From the NCBI RefSeq assembly GCF_020386635.1, contig NZ_CP081942.1, positions 992,001 through 1,056,000 on the forward strand: 64,000 bases of DNA, given 5' to 3'. The position numbers were made by a program, and so were the translations under genes. Source of the stretch: Pseudomonas sp. MM211. Lineage in GTDB: Bacteria; Pseudomonadota; Gammaproteobacteria; Pseudomonadales; Pseudomonadaceae. The notes beneath the pieces are model-generated. The model was given only the letters and a program-made list of their open reading frames with translations. It had not been told where the DNA came from and ran no database searches. Shown here in pieces: positions 1-9,548 of the stretch. Position 1 is the first letter of the stretch, and each line of letters opens with the position of its first letter.

Positions 1-236
1 CAGATATCCATCAGCTTGCGGGCCGGTACGGTGATTTCACCTGGCTCGGCAGCATCTTCCAGCGTCACACGCCCGACCAGCTCGACCTCAAGGTCAGTAC
101 CGGTCAGCGACAACTGCTGGCCTTCGACGACCAGCAGAACATTGGAAAGAACCGGCAAGGTCTGTCGGCGTTCCACGACGCCGGCGACCAGTTGCAGGGG
201 TTTCAACAGGGCTTCGCGTTGAATGGTGAAGTGCAT
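1..236 (-). CDS. dnaN: DNA polymerase III beta sliding clamp, N-terminal part
   Basis: This is the first 78 codons of the beta clamp, the ring that tethers DNA polymerase III to DNA; the rest lies beyond the left edge of the window. The translation starts MHFTIQREALLKPLQLV and continues through a GVVERRQTLPVLSN segment, which is the usual start of Pseudomonas DnaN. The ATG is at 234-236 on the reverse strand. The gene follows dnaA in the same direction after a 35-base gap, the normal dnaA-dnaN order, so it is probably cotranscribed with dnaA. Only the first clamp domain is visible. Identification rests on the N-terminal sequence and the synteny. Confidence 0.95.
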   Translation of the reverse strand, partial: MHFTIQREALLKPLQLVAGVVERRQTLPVLSNVLLVVEGQQLSLTGTDLEVELVGRVTLEDAAEPGEITVPARKLMDI

Positions 237-271
237 GGTCTAGTCCCTTGCCTCGTGCGTGGAGTTGCGTA

Positions 272-1765
272 TCAAGTGGTCAGTGTACGCAGCAGATTCT
301 TGTAATCCTCGCGAATATCCGCGTCGGACTCCCTAAGTTGAGCAATCTTACGACAGGCGTGCAATACCGTGGTGTGATCGCGGCCGCCGAAGGCCACACC
401 GATTTCCGGCAGGCTGTGGTTGGTCAGTTCCTTGGACAACGCCATCGCCACCTGACGCGGCCTGGCAATGGATCGTGAACGGCGTTTGGACAACAGATCG
501 GAGATCTTGATCTTGTAGTACTCGGCCGTAGTGCGCTGGATATTGTCGATGCTGACCAGCTTGTCCTGTAGGGCTAGCAGATCCTTCAGCGACTCACGAA
601 TCAGCTCGATGGTGATATCGCGGCCCATAAAGTGCGAATGCGCGATCACGCGCTTCAACGCACCTTCCAGCTCACGCACGTTGGAGCGAATACGCTGGGC
701 AATAAAGAACGCCGCATCATGGGGCAAATCGACTCTGGCCTGGTCGGCCTTTTTCATCAGAATCGCCACACGGGTTTCCAGCTCCGGCGGCTCGACCGCA
801 ACGGTCAGGCCCCAGCCGAAGCGCGACTTCAGGCGCTCTTCCAGACCTTCAATCTCTTTCGGGTAACGGTCGCTGGTGAGAATCACCTGCTGGCCACCTT
901 CAAGAAGCGCATTAAAGGTATGAAAGAATTCTTCCTGGGAGCGTTCCTTCTTGGCGAAGAACTGGATGTCATCGATCAGCAGCGCATCCACCGAACGGTA
1001 GAAACGCTTGAATTCGTTGATGGCGTTGAGCTGCAGCGCTTTGACCATGTCAGCCACGAAACGCTCGGAATGCAGGTAAACGACCTTGGCATTAGGGTTC
1101 TTTGCCAACAGGTGGTTACCCACCGCGTGCATCAAATGCGTCTTGCCGAGACCCACGCCCCCATAAAGGAAGAGCGGGTTGTAACCGTGCTTGGGATTGT
1201 CCGCTACCTGCCAGGCTGCAGCGCGAGCCAGCTGGTTCGACTTACCCTCAACGAAGTTGTCGAAGGTAAACGTCCGATTGAGGTAACTGGTGTGCTTAAG
1301 GCCACCCTCTACCTGCACATTGCGTTCATTACGAGCCGGGGCAACGCTGGATGCGGCGCCGGCCATGGAATCAAAGCTGGCTCGAGAAGGTTCGGACTGC
1401 GCCGGAGGTTTCGGCGGCGGTGCACTGACCTGCGGCGCGGGGGCAGACGGTGATGGGCTGCTGTAATTAGAAACCGGCAACGAAGGTGAAGCCGTCAGTA
1501 CAGCTCGCGGCGCGGAACTACGACGGCTGCCTATCAACAGCGATATGGCGGGCACCACACCCGATGCACGCTCACCAAGCAGCTCGAGCATACGGCTCAT
1601 GTACTTTTCATTGACCCAGTCGAGTACGAAACGATTAGGTGCGTAGACACGCAGCTCATCGCCTTCAGCTTCTACTTGTAGTGGACGGATCCAGGTGTTG
1701 AATTGCTGGGCAGGCAGTTCATCACGTAGAAGTTCTACGCACTGCTGCCAAAGTTCCACGGACAC
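272..1765 (-). CDS. dnaA: Chromosomal replication initiator DnaA
   Basis: DnaA binds the 9-bp boxes at oriC, forms an ATP-dependent filament and opens the origin. An N-terminal domain I (about residues 1-85) is followed by a Pro/Ser/Ala-rich linker (about 85-150), the AAA+ domain with Walker A GGVGLGKT near residue 202 and Walker [10 protein letters not shown] near 264, and a C-terminal DNA-binding domain with the signature [15 protein letters not shown] start at the GTG at 1763-1765, giving MSVELWQQ and 497 residues. An in-frame ATG six bases upstream (1771) sits directly against the AGGGG ribosome site, whereas the GTG has a six-base spacer and gives the N-terminus known from other pseudomonads. 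dnaN follows downstream and oriC lies upstream. Confidence 0.97.
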   Translation of the reverse strand: MSVELWQQCVELLRDELPAQQFNTWIRPLQVEAEGDELRVYAPNRFVLDWVNEKYMSRMLELLGERASGVVPAISLLIGSRRSSAPRAVLTASPSLPVSNYSSPSPSAPAPQVSAPPPKPPAQSEPSRASFDSMAGAASSVAPARNERNVQVEGGLKHTSYLNRTFTFDNFVEGKSNQLARAAAWQVADNPKHGYNPLFLYGGVGLGKTHLMHAVGNHLLAKNPNAKVVYLHSERFVADMVKALQLNAINEFKRFYRSVDALLIDDIQFFAKKERSQEEFFHTFNALLEGGQQVILTSDRYPKEIEGLEERLKSRFGWGLTVAVEPPELETRVAILMKKADQARVDLPHDAAFFIAQRIRSNVRELEGALKRVIAHSHFMGRDITIELIRESLKDLLALQDKLVSIDNIQRTTAEYYKIKISDLLSKRRSRSIARPRQVAMALSKELTNHSLPEIGVAFGGRDHTTVLHACRKIAQLRESDADIREDYKNLLRTLTT

Positions 1766-2187
1766 GGACATCCCCTGATCAAAAACGCTGAGTCAAAAAC
1801 AGCCGCTATTGTAGCCTCCGTAGCCCGAGTTATCCACATACGAAAGCCGTTCAGTACATGCCAAATCAACGCGTTACATGATGGATGAATAACTATAAAC
1901 CCTGTGGATAAAGCCCCCTGAGATCAGTGCGCAACCCTAGGGGAAACTCGGTGGATAATCGGCCTGTGGGTAAATAGCCCTTTCATCCCCAGCTTATACC
2001 CACGTATCCAACACCTACAGCACCGCTTTCTGACAGAGTTTCAAACTCATTTGAGCCTTGGCCGCAAAGGCCTACAGGCACTTATCCACAGAACATGGAT
2101 TACTTAAATATAAAAACAATAACAAGCTCTTCTTAAAAGATTCTTTCCTTTATATATTTATCTATCTCGAAAACACCTGGTTGGAAA
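1766..2187. other. oriC: Replication origin oriC (dnaA-rpmH interval)
   Basis: This non-coding interval has the layout of the Pseudomonas oriC. Three perfect DnaA boxes (TTATCCACA) lie at 1830-1838 (+), 1903-1911 (-) and 2082-2090 (+). One-mismatch versions occur at 1950-1958 and 1965-1973. A strongly AT-rich stretch at about 2091-2165, directly beside the last perfect box, is the likely DNA unwinding element. Placement between dnaA and rpmH is the classic position. The divergent dnaA promoter must also lie here, but I could not assign its -35/-10 boxes with confidence. Confidence 0.9.
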
Positions 2188-2216
2188 TTGACCTGGCCTG
2201 CGGCTTTGTCTAGAAT
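2188..2216 (+). promoter_or_regulatory. Probable sigma-70 promoter of rpmH-rnpA-yidD-yidC
   Basis: TTGACC at 2188-2193 and TAGAAT at 2211-2216 are separated by exactly 17 bases, a near-consensus sigma-70 promoter, about 60 bases upstream of the rpmH start. It lies just outside the AT-rich part of oriC. The assignment is by motif only. Confidence 0.7.
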
Positions 2217-2276
2217 CGCCGGTCTCTTAAAACGGGGGCCATTCCGGCCCGTTGTCGACAACCAGGTAACCGCATC

Positions 2277-2411
2277 ATGAAACGCACTTTCCAACCCAGC
2301 ACCATCAAACGCGCTCGTACCCACGGCTTCCGTGCTCGCATGGCTACCAAGAACGGCCGTGCCGTCCTGTCGCGTCGTCGCGCCAAGGGCCGTGCTCGCC
2401 TCGCAGTCTGA
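2277..2411 (+). CDS. rpmH: 50S ribosomal protein L34
   Basis: This is a 44-residue, very basic ribosomal protein of the large subunit. The translation [20 protein letters not shown] followed by a run of Arg/Lys/Ala matches L34 over its whole length. ATG is at 2277 and TGA at 2409-2411. It is the first gene of the conserved rpmH-rnpA-yidD-yidC-mnmE cluster. Its usual pairing with rnpA, which begins 12 bases later, is intact. Confidence 0.98.
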   Translation: MKRTFQPSTIKRARTHGFRARMATKNGRAVLSRRRAKGRARLAV

Positions 2412-2423
2412 TTTTCCAGTCTT

Positions 2424-2828
2424 GTGGTGAGTCGAGGCTTCGGCCGGGAGAAGCGCCTGCTAACTCCCCGGCAATTCAAGGCAGTCTTCGACTCTCCCAG
2501 CGGCAAAGCGCCGGGCAAGAGTGTCCTGCTGCTTGCGCGCAACAATGAGCTTGATCATTCACGCCTAGGTCTGGTGATCGGGAAGAAGAGCGTCAAGCTC
2601 TCTGTTGAGCGCAATCGCCTGAAACGCCAGATCCGCGAGTCGTTCCGCCTAAACCAGGACAACCTGGTGGGCTGGGACATCGTGGTGGTCGCGCGTAAAG
2701 GCCTGGGTGATCTGCAGAATGCCGAGCTGTCTCAACAGTTCGGCAAGCTGTGGAAACGCCTGGCGCGCAGCAAACCAGCCCAACAGGCCGATGCCCAGAC
2801 CGGGGTGAACGACAATCCCCATGCGTAA
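2424..2828 (+). CDS. rnpA: Ribonuclease P protein component
   Basis: RnpA is the protein cofactor of RNase P, which removes the 5' leader from pre-tRNAs. The 134-residue product starts at a GTG and reads [19 protein letters not shown]. It contains the RNR-type motif as [16 protein letters not shown] (about residues 55-70), which contacts the RNA subunit. A second GTG directly follows the first, so the exact start could shift by one codon. The C-terminal tail after about residue 115 is loosely conserved. The last eight bases overlap the start of yidD, indicating translational coupling. Confidence 0.96.
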   Translation: MVSRGFGREKRLLTPRQFKAVFDSPSGKAPGKSVLLLARNNELDHSRLGLVIGKKSVKLSVERNRLKRQIRESFRLNQDNLVGWDIVVVARKGLGDLQNAELSQQFGKLWKRLARSKPAQQADAQTGVNDNPHA

Positions 2829-3066
2829 ACTGGTTCAAGCTCCAATCCGGTTTTACCAGTACGCCATCAGTCCAATGATGGCCAGTCATTGTCGTTTCTA
2901 CCCCACTTGTTCCTGCTACGCGCTTGAAGCCATCGAAACCCATGGCGTCCTGCGTGGTGGCTGGCTGACCGTTCGTCGTCTGGGACGCTGCCACCCCTGG
3001 CATCCCGGAGGCTACGATCCGGTGCCCCTCGCGAAACACTCCCGTTCCTCTTCGATGGCCGAATAA
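2821..3066 (+). CDS. yidD: Membrane protein insertion efficiency factor YidD
   Basis: An 81-residue YidD-family protein thought to assist YidC-dependent membrane insertion at the inner face of the membrane. The family hallmarks are visible: [11 protein letters not shown] near the N-terminus, the [15 protein letters not shown] cysteine motif and the [15 protein letters not shown] motif. Its ATG overlaps the end of rnpA by eight bases, and yidC starts two bases after its stop, so all three are probably cotranslated. Confidence 0.95.
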   Translation: MRKLVQAPIRFYQYAISPMMASHCRFYPTCSCYALEAIETHGVLRGGWLTVRRLGRCHPWHPGGYDPVPLAKHSRSSSMAE

Positions 3067-3068
3067 TC

Positions 3069-4811
3069 ATGGATATCAAACGCTCGATCCTGATCGTCGC
3101 CCTGGCAGTCGTGTCCTACATGATGGTTCTCCAATGGAACCAGGACTACGGCCAGGCCGCTCTGCCGAATCAGACAGCTTCGACCAGCAAAGCCGCCCCG
3201 AGCCTGCCGGAAACTGCTTCCGTTGCCAGTAACGACGATGTCCCGACGGCGAATGCCGACGGCACCGATCCAAGCCCGGTGGAAGCCGCCGTTGCTGTCA
3301 GCGATGAGCTGATCCAGGTCAAGACCGACGTTCTGGATCTGGCCATCGATCCGCGCGGTGGTGATGTAGTGCGCTTGCAACTGCCGCACTACCCGCGTCG
3401 TCAGGATCGTCCCGATGTGCCCTTCCAGCTGTTCGACAATGGTAGTGAGCACCTGTATCTGGCACAGAGCGGCCTGACCGGCGCCAATGGCCCTGACGCC
3501 CGTGCCAACGGCCGCCCGCTGTACAGCAGCGAGCAGCGCGTCTATCAATTGGCTGACGGTCAGGATCAACTGCAAGTCGATCTGAAGTTCAGCGAAGCCG
3601 GCGTCAACTACATCAAGCGTTTCACCTTCAACCGTGGCCTCGTCGCAGGTTGTTCGGCCAAGGAAGTGGAGCAGAAGAAAGCGGGTTGCATCAACGGCAA
3701 CGGTTACCAGATCGGCGTTTCCTATCTGATCGATAACCAGAGCGGTGCGGCCTGGACCGGTAACCTGTTCGCCCAACTGAAGCGCGACAACAGTGGTGAC
3801 CCGTCCTCCAGCACCGCCACCGGCACTGCTACCTACCTCGGTGCAGCGCTGTGGACTGCCGAGAAGCCCTACACCAAGGTGTCGATGAAAGACATCGACA
3901 AGCAGGGCCTCAAGGAATCCGTACAGGGCGGCTGGATCGCCTGGCTACAACACTATTTCGTGACCGCATGGATTCCGTCGAAAGACGACACCAACCTGGT
4001 GCAGACCCGCAAGGACAGCCAGGGTAACTACATCATTGGCTACACCGGCCCAGCACTGAGCATTCCGGCCGGTGCTGAAGGCCAGACCAGCACCACCCTG
4101 TATGCCGGCCCGAAGATCCAGAAGGATCTCGCTGCGCTGTCGCCAGGTCTGGATAAGACGGTCGACTACGGCATTCTGTGGTTCCTTGCCGAGCCGATCT
4201 TCTGGTTGCTGGAACATATCCACAACCTGTTGGGTAACTGGGGCTTCTCGATCATCGTCCTGACGTTGATCATCAAGCTGGCATTCTTCCCCCTGTCGGC
4301 TGCCAGCTACCGTTCCATGGCCCGCATGCGCGCCGTTTCGCCAAAGCTGCAGGCACTGAAAGAACAGTTCGGTGACGATCGCCAGAAGATGTCCCAGGCG
4401 ATGATGGAGCTGTACAAGAAAGAGAAGATCAACCCGCTGGGTGGCTGTCTGCCGATCCTGGTGCAGATGCCGGTGTTCCTGGCTCTGTACTGGACTCTGC
4501 TGGAGTCCGTCGAGATGCGTCAGGCGCCATGGATCCTGTGGATCACAGACCTGTCGATCAAGGATCCGTTCTTCATCTTGCCGATCATCATGGGCGCCAC
4601 CATGTTCATCCAGCAGCAGCTCAACCCGACGCCGCCGGATCCCATGCAAGCTCGTGTGATGAAGATGATGCCGATCATTTTCACCTTCTTCTTCCTGTGG
4701 TTCCCTGCAGGTCTGGTGCTGTACTGGGTGGTCAACAACGTCCTGTCCATCGCCCAGCAGTGGTACATTACCCGCAAGATCGAAGCGCAGACCAAGGCTT
4801 CCGCGGCCTGA
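3069..4811 (+). CDS. yidC: Membrane protein insertase YidC
   Basis: YidC inserts and folds inner-membrane proteins, alone or with SecYEG, including the ATP synthase a and c subunits encoded further along this window. The 580-residue protein starts MDIKRSILIVALAVVSYMMV, an N-terminal signal-anchor helix. A large periplasmic beta domain follows (about residues 60-345). The C-terminal Oxa1 domain with five predicted helices includes YRSMARMRAVSPKL, NPLGGCLPILVQMPVF and the final YWVVNNVLSIAQQW. The length matches the family in Pseudomonas. The gene is tightly linked to yidD. Confidence 0.98.
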   Translation: MDIKRSILIVALAVVSYMMVLQWNQDYGQAALPNQTASTSKAAPSLPETASVASNDDVPTANADGTDPSPVEAAVAVSDELIQVKTDVLDLAIDPRGGDVVRLQLPHYPRRQDRPDVPFQLFDNGSEHLYLAQSGLTGANGPDARANGRPLYSSEQRVYQLADGQDQLQVDLKFSEAGVNYIKRFTFNRGLVAGCSAKEVEQKKAGCINGNGYQIGVSYLIDNQSGAAWTGNLFAQLKRDNSGDPSSSTATGTATYLGAALWTAEKPYTKVSMKDIDKQGLKESVQGGWIAWLQHYFVTAWIPSKDDTNLVQTRKDSQGNYIIGYTGPALSIPAGAEGQTSTTLYAGPKIQKDLAALSPGLDKTVDYGILWFLAEPIFWLLEHIHNLLGNWGFSIIVLTLIIKLAFFPLSAASYRSMARMRAVSPKLQALKEQFGDDRQKMSQAMMELYKKEKINPLGGCLPILVQMPVFLALYWTLLESVEMRQAPWILWITDLSIKDPFFILPIIMGATMFIQQQLNPTPPDPMQARVMKMMPIIFTFFFLWFPAGLVLYWVVNNVLSIAQQWYITRKIEAQTKASAA

Positions 4812-4839
4812 TCTACCACGCTTCGCCAGCTACAGACAG

Positions 4840-4862
4840 AGCGCCCCCTCGTGGGGCGTTCT
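4840..4862 (+). terminator. GC-rich hairpin after yidC, possible terminator
   Basis: A six-base GC stem (CGCCCC / GGGGCG), extended by a G-T and an A-T pair, closes a five-base loop 30 bases after the yidC stop. The U-tract that follows is poor, so it may be a weak or partial terminator with read-through into mnmE, whose start is 25 bases further on. Confidence 0.4.
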
Positions 4863-4886
4863 GCTATCCAGCGTTTGGAGAATCGT

Positions 4887-6254
4887 ATGTCCATATCACC
4901 TGAAACCATCGCTGCCGTCGCCACTGCCCAGGGACGTGGTGGCGTGGGCATCGTGAGGGTCTCCGGCCCACGTGCACGGATAATCGCCATCACCCTGAGC
5001 GGCATCGAACCGACACCGCGGCATGCGCACTACGGTGCCTGGCATGACAATGTCGGAGAAGTGATCGACGAAGGCCTGATGCTGTTTTTCCCAGGCCCCA
5101 ATTCCTTCACCGGTGAGGATGTGCTCGAGTTGCAGGGCCATGGTGGCCAAGTCGTACTGGACATGCTGCTGCAGCGCAGCCTGGAGCTTGGCGCACGCCA
5201 GGCTCGGCCGGGTGAGTTCAGTGAGCGCGCCTTCCTCAACGACAAGCTCGACCTGGCTCAGGCGGAAGCCATTGCCGACCTGATCGAGGCCAGTTCTGCA
5301 CAGGCTGCGCGTAATGCCGTGCGCTCGCTGCAGGGCGAATTCTCCCGGCGTGTGCACGAGTTAACCGAACGCCTGATCAGCCTGCGCATCTACGTGGAAG
5401 CTGCCATCGACTTCCCTGAAGAGGAAATCGACTTTCTGGCCGATGGCCATGTACTGAGCCTGCTCGAAGGCGTACGTGCGCAGTTATCCACAGTTTTACG
5501 CGAGGCTGGCCAGGGTGCGTTGCTGCGCGATGGTATGAACGTGGTGATCGCCGGGCGCCCGAATGCGGGTAAATCCAGCCTGCTCAATGCCCTGGCGGGG
5601 CGCGAGGCCGCTATCGTCACCGATGTCGCCGGCACTACGCGGGATGTGCTTCGTGAACATATCCACATCGATGGCATGCCGCTGCACGTGATCGATACCG
5701 CCGGGCTGCGTGATACCGAGGATCAGGTCGAGCGGATCGGTGTAGAGCGGGCGCTGAAGGCCATTGGCGAAGCGGATCGGGTGCTTTTGGTGGTCGATTC
5801 TACCGCGCCCGAGGCCAATGATCCTTTTGCTCTGTGGCCGGAGTTTCTCGAGCAACGGCCGGACTCCGCACGGATCACACTGATCCGCAACAAAGCGGAT
5901 TTATCTAACGAGAAAGTTGGCCTGCAGACCAGCGCTGATGGCCACACCACGCTGGTGCTATCGGCCAAGTCCAGCGAAGGTTTGGAATTGCTGCGCGAAC
6001 ACCTGAAGGCCTGCATGGGCTTCCAGCAAACGGCAGAAGGTGGCTTCAGTGCCCGCCGTCGCCACCTGGATGCACTGCATCAGGCTCAGCGCCATCTTGA
6101 CCATGGGCACGCTCAATTGACGCTGGCAGGCGCTGGAGAGCTGCTTGCCGAAGACCTGCGTCAGGCCCAACAGGCGCTGGGTGAGATCACTGGCGCCTTC
6201 AGCTCCGACGATCTGCTGGGGCGCATCTTCTCGAGCTTCTGCATCGGTAAATAA
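4887..6254 (+). CDS. mnmE: tRNA modification GTPase MnmE
   Basis: MnmE works with MnmG to install (carboxymethyl)aminomethyl groups on the wobble uridine (U34) of certain tRNAs. The 455-residue protein has the N-terminal folate-binding domain (about 1-120), a helical domain, and an inserted GTPase domain with G1 GRPNAGKSS (223-231), the DTAG motif (270-273) and NKAD. It ends in the catalytic CxGK motif as CIGK. I use the ATG at 4887 with GGAG just upstream. An in-frame GTG at 4851 lies inside the preceding hairpin and is rejected. mnmG is the next gene, after a 744-base origin-like gap. Confidence 0.97.
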   Translation: MSISPETIAAVATAQGRGGVGIVRVSGPRARIIAITLSGIEPTPRHAHYGAWHDNVGEVIDEGLMLFFPGPNSFTGEDVLELQGHGGQVVLDMLLQRSLELGARQARPGEFSERAFLNDKLDLAQAEAIADLIEASSAQAARNAVRSLQGEFSRRVHELTERLISLRIYVEAAIDFPEEEIDFLADGHVLSLLEGVRAQLSTVLREAGQGALLRDGMNVVIAGRPNAGKSSLLNALAGREAAIVTDVAGTTRDVLREHIHIDGMPLHVIDTAGLRDTEDQVERIGVERALKAIGEADRVLLVVDSTAPEANDPFALWPEFLEQRPDSARITLIRNKADLSNEKVGLQTSADGHTTLVLSAKSSEGLELLREHLKACMGFQQTAEGGFSARRRHLDALHQAQRHLDHGHAQLTLAGAGELLAEDLRQAQQALGEITGAFSSDDLLGRIFSSFCIGK

Positions 6255-6277
6255 CCGCTTCTGGATGCAGCGGCATT

Positions 6278-6305
6278 GCCGAGATCACCAAGCGGTGCTC
6301 TCGGC
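6278..6305 (+). terminator. Long hairpin after mnmE
   Basis: Twelve-base arms (GCCGAGATCACC / GGTGCTCTCGGC) with one mismatch enclose a four-base loop, 24 bases beyond the mnmE stop. There is no T-run afterwards, so it is either a 3'-end-protecting hairpin or a non-canonical terminator. It separates mnmE transcription from the origin-like region downstream. Confidence 0.45.
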
Positions 6306-6998
6306 CTGGTACTGACCTCGCACTTATCCCCAGCCATACACTCCCCGTCAGTGGATCAGGCAATGATCCAACGCGTCTGCACGTGCGCCTCCCACCCAGT
6401 CATCAATAGCACTCCGTCCGCAGTCACCCACGCAGGTGGTGGCAGGGAATGCTGCGCGTATACAGCTAGCTACGAACTGCCCATTTCAATGCTCACCTTC
6501 AGTTGAGAGTGAAAAGTGGATTTCCACAGGGAAAATAAACCCTGTGGAAAACCGCCTCTAAGCTATGCCTATAACCCGGTGACAAAGCTAGGGATAAACC
6601 ACCCTGTGAATAAGTACCCCTTTTACACACAGGCTGATCACTGCTACCTAACACCCTCCGCCCAGGATAATCCCGCTTTCATACATCGCTGTACACTAAG
6701 TGGTTACTGGCCTGTAGGGATCTATCCACAGAAATCGCGGAGACCATTTATAAACATAAAAACAAGCTTTATAAAAAAATCATTCTTTATTCTTTTATTT
6801 ACCTTGAGACCCTCTGCCTACCAAACACGATGTCCTGACAGGGATGAAGCACATCTGGCAGTCGTACAAAATGATCGCTGACCAATTGGCTATTTTTTGT
6901 TCAAAAGGCTTCTTTCAACCTGGCTAAGTCCCTATACTTGCCGCCCTTTCTCGCTTTCAAACTAAAAAGCTCCCTTCTCAACAGGCACGAGGTGCGTG
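6306..6998. other. Second origin-like region (mnmE-mnmG interval)
   Basis: This roughly 690-base non-coding stretch resembles oriC in build. Boxes fitting the TTWTNCACA consensus lie at 6543-6551 (-), 6605-6613 (-) and 6621-6629 (+). Near matches lie at 6323-6331 and 6722-6730. An AT-rich segment follows at about 6745-6805. The stretch CTATCCACAGAAA and the AT-rich tract after it echo the end of oriC at 2082-2165. A second autonomously replicating segment beside the dnaA region is known for Pseudomonas; whether this one fires is not shown by sequence. A TATACT at 6933-6938 may be the -10 box for mnmG, but its -35 is poor. Open frames here are short, start oddly and look non-coding. Confidence 0.7.
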
Positions 6999-8891
6999 GT
7001 GGATTTCCCTTCCCGTTTTCAGGTGATCGTCATCGGCGGCGGCCATGCCGGTACCGAGGCTGCGCTTGCAGCGGCGCGCATGGGCGTAAAAACCCTGCTG
7101 CTAACCCACAACGTGGAAACCCTCGGGCAGATGAGCTGCAATCCGGCTATTGGCGGGATCGGCAAAAGCCACCTGGTCAAGGAAATCGACGCCCTGGGTG
7201 GCGCCATGGCGATTGCCACCGACAAGGGCGGCATCCAGTTCCGCGTACTCAACAGCCGCAAAGGCCCCGCAGTACGTGCGACCCGTGCCCAGGCTGACCG
7301 CATCCTGTACAAGGCCGCGGTACGCGAGATCCTGGAAAACCAGCCCAACCTGTGGATATTCCAGCAGGCTGCTGACGACCTGATCGTCGAGCAGGACGAA
7401 GTCAAAGGCGTGGTCACCCAGATGGGTCTGCGTTTCTTCGCCGATTCCGTGGTGCTGACCACCGGCACCTTCCTCGGTGGACTTATCCACATCGGTCTGC
7501 AGAACTATTCCGGTGGTCGCGCTGGTGATCCGCCTTCGAATGCCCTGGCCAAACGTATGCGTGAACTGCCGCTGCGTGTCGGTCGGCTGAAAACCGGTAC
7601 GCCACCGCGCATCGATGGTCGCTCGGTGGACTTCTCGGCGATGACCGAGCAGCCAGGCGATACGCCGATTCCGGTGATGTCGTTCATGGGCAACAAGGAA
7701 CAGCATCCTCGCCAGGTGAGCTGCTGGATAACCCACACCAATGCGCGTACCCACGAAATCATCGCGGCCAACCTCGACCGTTCGCCGATGTATTCCGGGG
7801 TCATCGAAGGTGTCGGGCCGCGTTACTGCCCGTCGATCGAAGACAAGATTCACCGCTTCGCCGACAAGGACAGCCACCAGGTGTTCATCGAGCCGGAAGG
7901 CCTGACCACACACGAGCTGTACCCCAACGGAATCTCCACCTCGCTGCCGTTCGACGTGCAATTGCAGATAGTGCAAAGCATCCGCGGGATGGAGAACGCT
8001 CATATCGTGCGTCCGGGCTACGCCATCGAGTACGACTACTTCGATCCCCGTGACCTGAAGTACAGCCTAGAGACCAAGGTCATCGGCGGCTTGTTCTTCG
8101 CCGGGCAGATCAACGGCACCACCGGCTACGAAGAAGCCGGTGCACAGGGCCTGCTGGCCGGTGCCAACGCCGCATTGCGTGCCCAGGGTAAGGACAGCTG
8201 GTGCCCGCGCCGTGACGAGGCTTACATCGGCGTGCTGGTCGACGACCTGATCACCCTGGGTACCCAGGAGCCGTACCGCATGTTCACCTCGCGGGCCGAG
8301 TACCGGCTGATCCTGCGCGAAGACAACGCCGATCTGCGCCTGACCGAGAAAGGCCGCGAGCTGGGCCTGGTGGATGATGAACGCTGGGCAGCCTTCGAGA
8401 CCAAGCGTGAAGGCATCACCCGCGAAGAGCAGCGCTTGAAAAGCACTTGGGTACGCCCGAACACGCCTCAGGGCGATGCTATCGTCGAGCGTTTCGGTAC
8501 GCCGCTGACCCACGAGTACAACCTGCTCAACCTGCTGTCGCGCCCGGAGATCGATTACCTTGGACTGGTCGAGGTGACTGGTGAAGGCGCCGAGGATCCA
8601 CAGGTCGCCGAACAGGTCGAGATCAAGACCAAGTACGCCGGCTACATCGAGCGTCAGCAGGACGAGATCGCTCGTCTGCGCGCCAGTGAAGATACCGCGC
8701 TGCCGGAAGACATCGATTACGCCAACATTTCTGGCCTATCGAAAGAGATTCAGCACAAGCTGGGTAATGCGCGTCCGCAGACCCTGGGCCAGGCATCACG
8801 GATTCCGGGCGTCACCCCGGCAGCGATTTCCCTGTTGCTGATTCACCTGAAGAAACGTGGCGCCGGTCGCCAGCTGGAGCAGACCGCCTGA
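6999..8891 (+). CDS. mnmG: tRNA uridine-5-carboxymethylaminomethyl modification enzyme MnmG
   Basis: MnmG (GidA) is the FAD-dependent partner of MnmE in wobble-uridine modification. The N-terminal dinucleotide motif [15 protein letters not shown], the segment [20 protein letters not shown] and the second family signature [12 protein letters not shown] are all present. The product is 630 residues, the usual length. Two GTG codons are adjacent (6996 and 6999). The second has a six-base spacer from the GAGG ribosome site and gives MDFPSRFQV, so I chose it. The TGA overlaps the ATG of rsmG by one base (TGATG), implying coupling. Confidence 0.97.
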   Translation: MDFPSRFQVIVIGGGHAGTEAALAAARMGVKTLLLTHNVETLGQMSCNPAIGGIGKSHLVKEIDALGGAMAIATDKGGIQFRVLNSRKGPAVRATRAQADRILYKAAVREILENQPNLWIFQQAADDLIVEQDEVKGVVTQMGLRFFADSVVLTTGTFLGGLIHIGLQNYSGGRAGDPPSNALAKRMRELPLRVGRLKTGTPPRIDGRSVDFSAMTEQPGDTPIPVMSFMGNKEQHPRQVSCWITHTNARTHEIIAANLDRSPMYSGVIEGVGPRYCPSIEDKIHRFADKDSHQVFIEPEGLTTHELYPNGISTSLPFDVQLQIVQSIRGMENAHIVRPGYAIEYDYFDPRDLKYSLETKVIGGLFFAGQINGTTGYEEAGAQGLLAGANAALRAQGKDSWCPRRDEAYIGVLVDDLITLGTQEPYRMFTSRAEYRLILREDNADLRLTEKGRELGLVDDERWAAFETKREGITREEQRLKSTWVRPNTPQGDAIVERFGTPLTHEYNLLNLLSRPEIDYLGLVEVTGEGAEDPQVAEQVEIKTKYAGYIERQQDEIARLRASEDTALPEDIDYANISGLSKEIQHKLGNARPQTLGQASRIPGVTPAAISLLLIHLKKRGAGRQLEQTA

Positions 8892-9535
8892 TGTCCGTTA
8901 CGTCTCGTCATGCCGAAGAATTGCAACAAGGCGCGCTAGAACTGGGCGTCACCCTGTCCGAGCAGCAACACGAGCAATTGCTCGCTTACCTGGCATTGCT
9001 GATCAAGTGGAACAAGGCCTACAACCTGACCGCCGTGCGCGACCCTGACGAGATGGTTTCGCGGCATTTACTCGACAGCCTTAGCGTGGTGCCCTTCGTC
9101 GCCGAGGCTGGGGATAACTGGCTGGACGTTGGCAGTGGCGGCGGCATGCCGGGTATTCCGCTGGCCATCCTGTTTCCGCAGCGGCGCTTCACGCTGCTCG
9201 ATTCCAACGGCAAGAAAACCCGCTTCCTCACGCAAGTGAAACTCGAGCTGAAGCTGGCCAACCTGGAAGTTATCCACAGTCGTGTGGAAGGCTTCATGCC
9301 TGAGCAGCCGTTCAGCGGTATCTGCTCGCGGGCTTTCAGCTCACTGGAAGATTTTTCCAACTGGACGCGCCATCTTGGCGATACAGAGACCCAGTGGCTG
9401 GCGATGAAGGGTGTGCATCCGGACGACGAGCTGCAGGCATTGCCAGCGGACTTCCGTCTCACTGCAACCCACGTGCTCAAGGTTCCCGGTTGCCAAGGTC
9501 AGCGCCATCTGTTGATACTGCGTCGCTCGGTTTAG
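8891..9535 (+). CDS. rsmG: 16S rRNA (guanine-N7) methyltransferase RsmG
   Basis: RsmG (GidB) methylates a guanine in the 530 loop of 16S rRNA using S-adenosylmethionine. The 214-residue protein contains the SAM-binding motif [17 protein letters not shown] (about residues 77-93) preceded by a family-typical [17 protein letters not shown] segment. It overlaps mnmG by one base and is followed 13 bases later by parA, the standard order in pseudomonads. A perfect DnaA box lies inside the gene at 9270-9278. Confidence 0.97.
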   Translation: MSVTSRHAEELQQGALELGVTLSEQQHEQLLAYLALLIKWNKAYNLTAVRDPDEMVSRHLLDSLSVVPFVAEAGDNWLDVGSGGGMPGIPLAILFPQRRFTLLDSNGKKTRFLTQVKLELKLANLEVIHSRVEGFMPEQPFSGICSRAFSSLEDFSNWTRHLGDTETQWLAMKGVHPDDELQALPADFRLTATHVLKVPGCQGQRHLLILRRSV

Positions 9536-9548
9536 GGGGAACGGCAAC

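Noticed and set aside
2133..2545. Minus-strand frames across rpmH and the rnpA start
   Set aside because: They lie opposite rpmH, rnpA and the promoter, and have arginine-rich shadow composition. No independent support exists.
6276..6881. Two open frames in the mnmE-mnmG gap
   Set aside because: They lack a good ribosome site and family features and overlap DnaA boxes and the AT-rich tract. The interval is better read as an origin-like region.
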